A DNA stretch of 8,948 bases from Rhodobacteraceae bacterium UBA1957. Lineage in GTDB: Bacteria; Pseudomonadota; Alphaproteobacteria; Rhodobacterales; Rhodobacteraceae. The notes under the pieces are model-generated. The model was not told where the DNA came from and ran no database searches. It worked only from the letters and a program-made list of their open reading frames with translations. The translations under genes and the position numbers were made by a program. The stretch is from positions 4,738 through 13,685 of the forward strand of contig DDEJ01000115.1 in the NCBI GenBank assembly GCA_002336405.1, read 5' to 3'. Shown piece after piece: positions 7,984-8,948 of this stretch (position 1 is its first letter; each line of letters begins with the position of its first letter).

Positions 7984-8948
7984 ATGAGCGATATTCCCTT
8001 GGTGGTGTTCACCCCCTCAGGCAAGCGCGGACATTTCCCCATTGGCACACCTGTGCTGACCGCAGCACGTCAACTTGGCGTTGATTTGGATTCTGTCTGC
8101 GGCGGACGCGGTATCTGTTCAAAATGTCAGGTGACCCCAGCCTACGGCGAGTTTCCCAAACACGGTGTGAGCGTTGCCAGCAATGCGCTGTCGCAATGGA
8201 ATGCCGTCGAACAACGGTATGACGACAAACGCGGGTTGAAAACCGGCCGCAGGCTGGGCTGTCAAGCCACCGTGCAGGGCAATATCGTCATCGATGTTCC
8301 ACCCGAAAGCCAGGTCCACAAACAGGTGATCCGCAAAGCCATCACCATGCGCGACATTACCATGGACCCCGCCACCAAACTTTATTTTGTCGAGGTCGAG
8401 CAACCCGATATGCACGAACCCACCGGCGACTTTGAGCGCTTGCAGCAGGCTTTGAAAACCCAGTGGGAAATCGATCACATCACCGCCGACCTCACGGCCA
8501 TTTGCAAACTGCAACCGGTGCTGCGCAAAGGCCAATGGCAGGTCACGGTGGCTCTGCACAAAGACCATATCAGCGCCTCTCACAAGCTGATCGACATCTG
8601 GCCCGGTCTGCATGAAGGCGGCATTTACGGCCTGGCGATTGATTTGGGTTCAACCACGATCGCGATGCATCTAACCCATCTCGAAACGGGCGAGGCGGTC
8701 GCTTCCTCCGGGATCATGAACCCACAGATTCGCTTTGGCGAAGACCTGATGAGCCGGGTCAGCTATGTGATGATGAACCCTGGGGGCGACGCGGAAATGA
8801 CCAGTGCGGTGCGCGATGCAATCACTGAATTAACGCAGCAGATCTCCGCCGACGCCGCAATCGATCCAGCGCTGATCGTGGAAGTTGTCTTTGTCTGCAA
8901 CCCGGTTATGCACCACCTGCTCCTGGGGATTGACCCGGTCGAATTGGG
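7984..8948 (+). CDS. Ferredoxin-ASKHA (DUF4445/RACo-type) corrinoid activation protein, 3' end beyond the right edge
   Basis: The first 321 residues of a protein that, by family, uses an iron-sulfur cluster and ATP to reduce inactive Co(II) corrinoid proteins back to Co(I) so that B12-dependent methyl transfer can continue. An N-terminal 2Fe-2S ferredoxin domain has Cys39, Cys45, Cys48 and Cys93 (C-x5-C-x2-C-x44-C, with CGGRGICSKC). A linker near 110-210 follows, then the ASKHA ATPase-like domain: phosphate-1 motif GLAIDLGSTTIAMHL (216-230), NPQIRFGEDLMSRVSY (246-261) and CNPVMHHLLLGIDP (305-318). Family members are usually over 600 residues, so about half is missing. The ATG at 7984 has AGGG 9 nt upstream. 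No signal peptide is seen, so it should be cytosolic. Corrinoid protein and methyltransferase genes are expected downstream but are not in the window. The substrate pathway (glycine betaine, another methylamine or methyl-folate) is inference. Confidence 0.9.
   Translation, partial: MSDIPLVVFTPSGKRGHFPIGTPVLTAARQLGVDLDSVCGGRGICSKCQVTPAYGEFPKHGVSVASNALSQWNAVEQRYDDKRGLKTGRRLGCQATVQGNIVIDVPPESQVHKQVIRKAITMRDITMDPATKLYFVEVEQPDMHEPTGDFERLQQALKTQWEIDHITADLTAICKLQPVLRKGQWQVTVALHKDHISASHKLIDIWPGLHEGGIYGLAIDLGSTTIAMHLTHLETGEAVASSGIMNPQIRFGEDLMSRVSYVMMNPGGDAEMTSAVRDAITELTQQISADAAIDPALIVEVVFVCNPVMHHLLLGIDPVEL

Noticed and set aside
8119..8613. 164-codon open frame on the minus strand
   Set aside because: Antisense to the ferredoxin-ASKHA gene, which is clearly the real frame by its cysteine motif and ATPase motifs.

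Overview
This window reads as chromosomal core sequence from a marine, Roseobacter-type alphaproteobacterium (Rhodobacteraceae). The basis is the gene content (recA, cckA, guaB and an RsmB-family gene in this order), an alphaproteobacterial-type SOS box (GTTC-N7-GTTC) and a CtrA-type TTAA-N7-TTAA site. Genus and species cannot be set from the sequence alone. No insertion sequence, CRISPR array, tRNA or rRNA gene was seen, and I found no clearly new multi-gene system.

Layout. 1-617 (minus): the first 205 codons of recA; the C-terminal part lies beyond the left edge. 618-811: a compact intergenic region with a LexA/SOS box, a likely recA promoter and a perfect CtrA-type site next to its -35. 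812-1405 (plus): a small sulfotransferase-fold protein of a type common in Rhodobacteraceae. 1385-3715 (minus): a hybrid histidine kinase that is almost certainly CckA, converging on and overlapping the sulfotransferase-like gene by 21 bp. 3716-3851: the cckA leader with a likely promoter and a stem-loop. 3852-5006 (minus): RsmB/NOP-family RNA cytosine-5 methyltransferase. 5056-6504 (minus): guaB, IMP dehydrogenase, probably co-transcribed with the methyltransferase gene. 6505-6634: divergent intergenic region with a palindrome. 6635-7603 (plus): agmatinase/ureohydrolase family enzyme. 7604-7983: 380 bp without a convincing gene but with several inverted repeats. 7984 to the right edge (plus): the first 321 codons of a ferredoxin-ASKHA protein of the DUF4445/RACo type, a reductive activator of corrinoid proteins.

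Functional picture. Most genes are housekeeping: recombination and SOS response, the CckA-ChpT-CtrA phosphorelay, GMP synthesis, rRNA modification and polyamine or guanidino-compound catabolism. The most interesting signal is regulatory. The recA promoter appears to combine a LexA operator over its start region with a perfect CtrA-type site just upstream of its -35, in the same neighbourhood as the gene for the kinase that controls CtrA. The right edge opens into what is probably a corrinoid-dependent methyltransfer (one-carbon) locus whose partner genes are outside the window.
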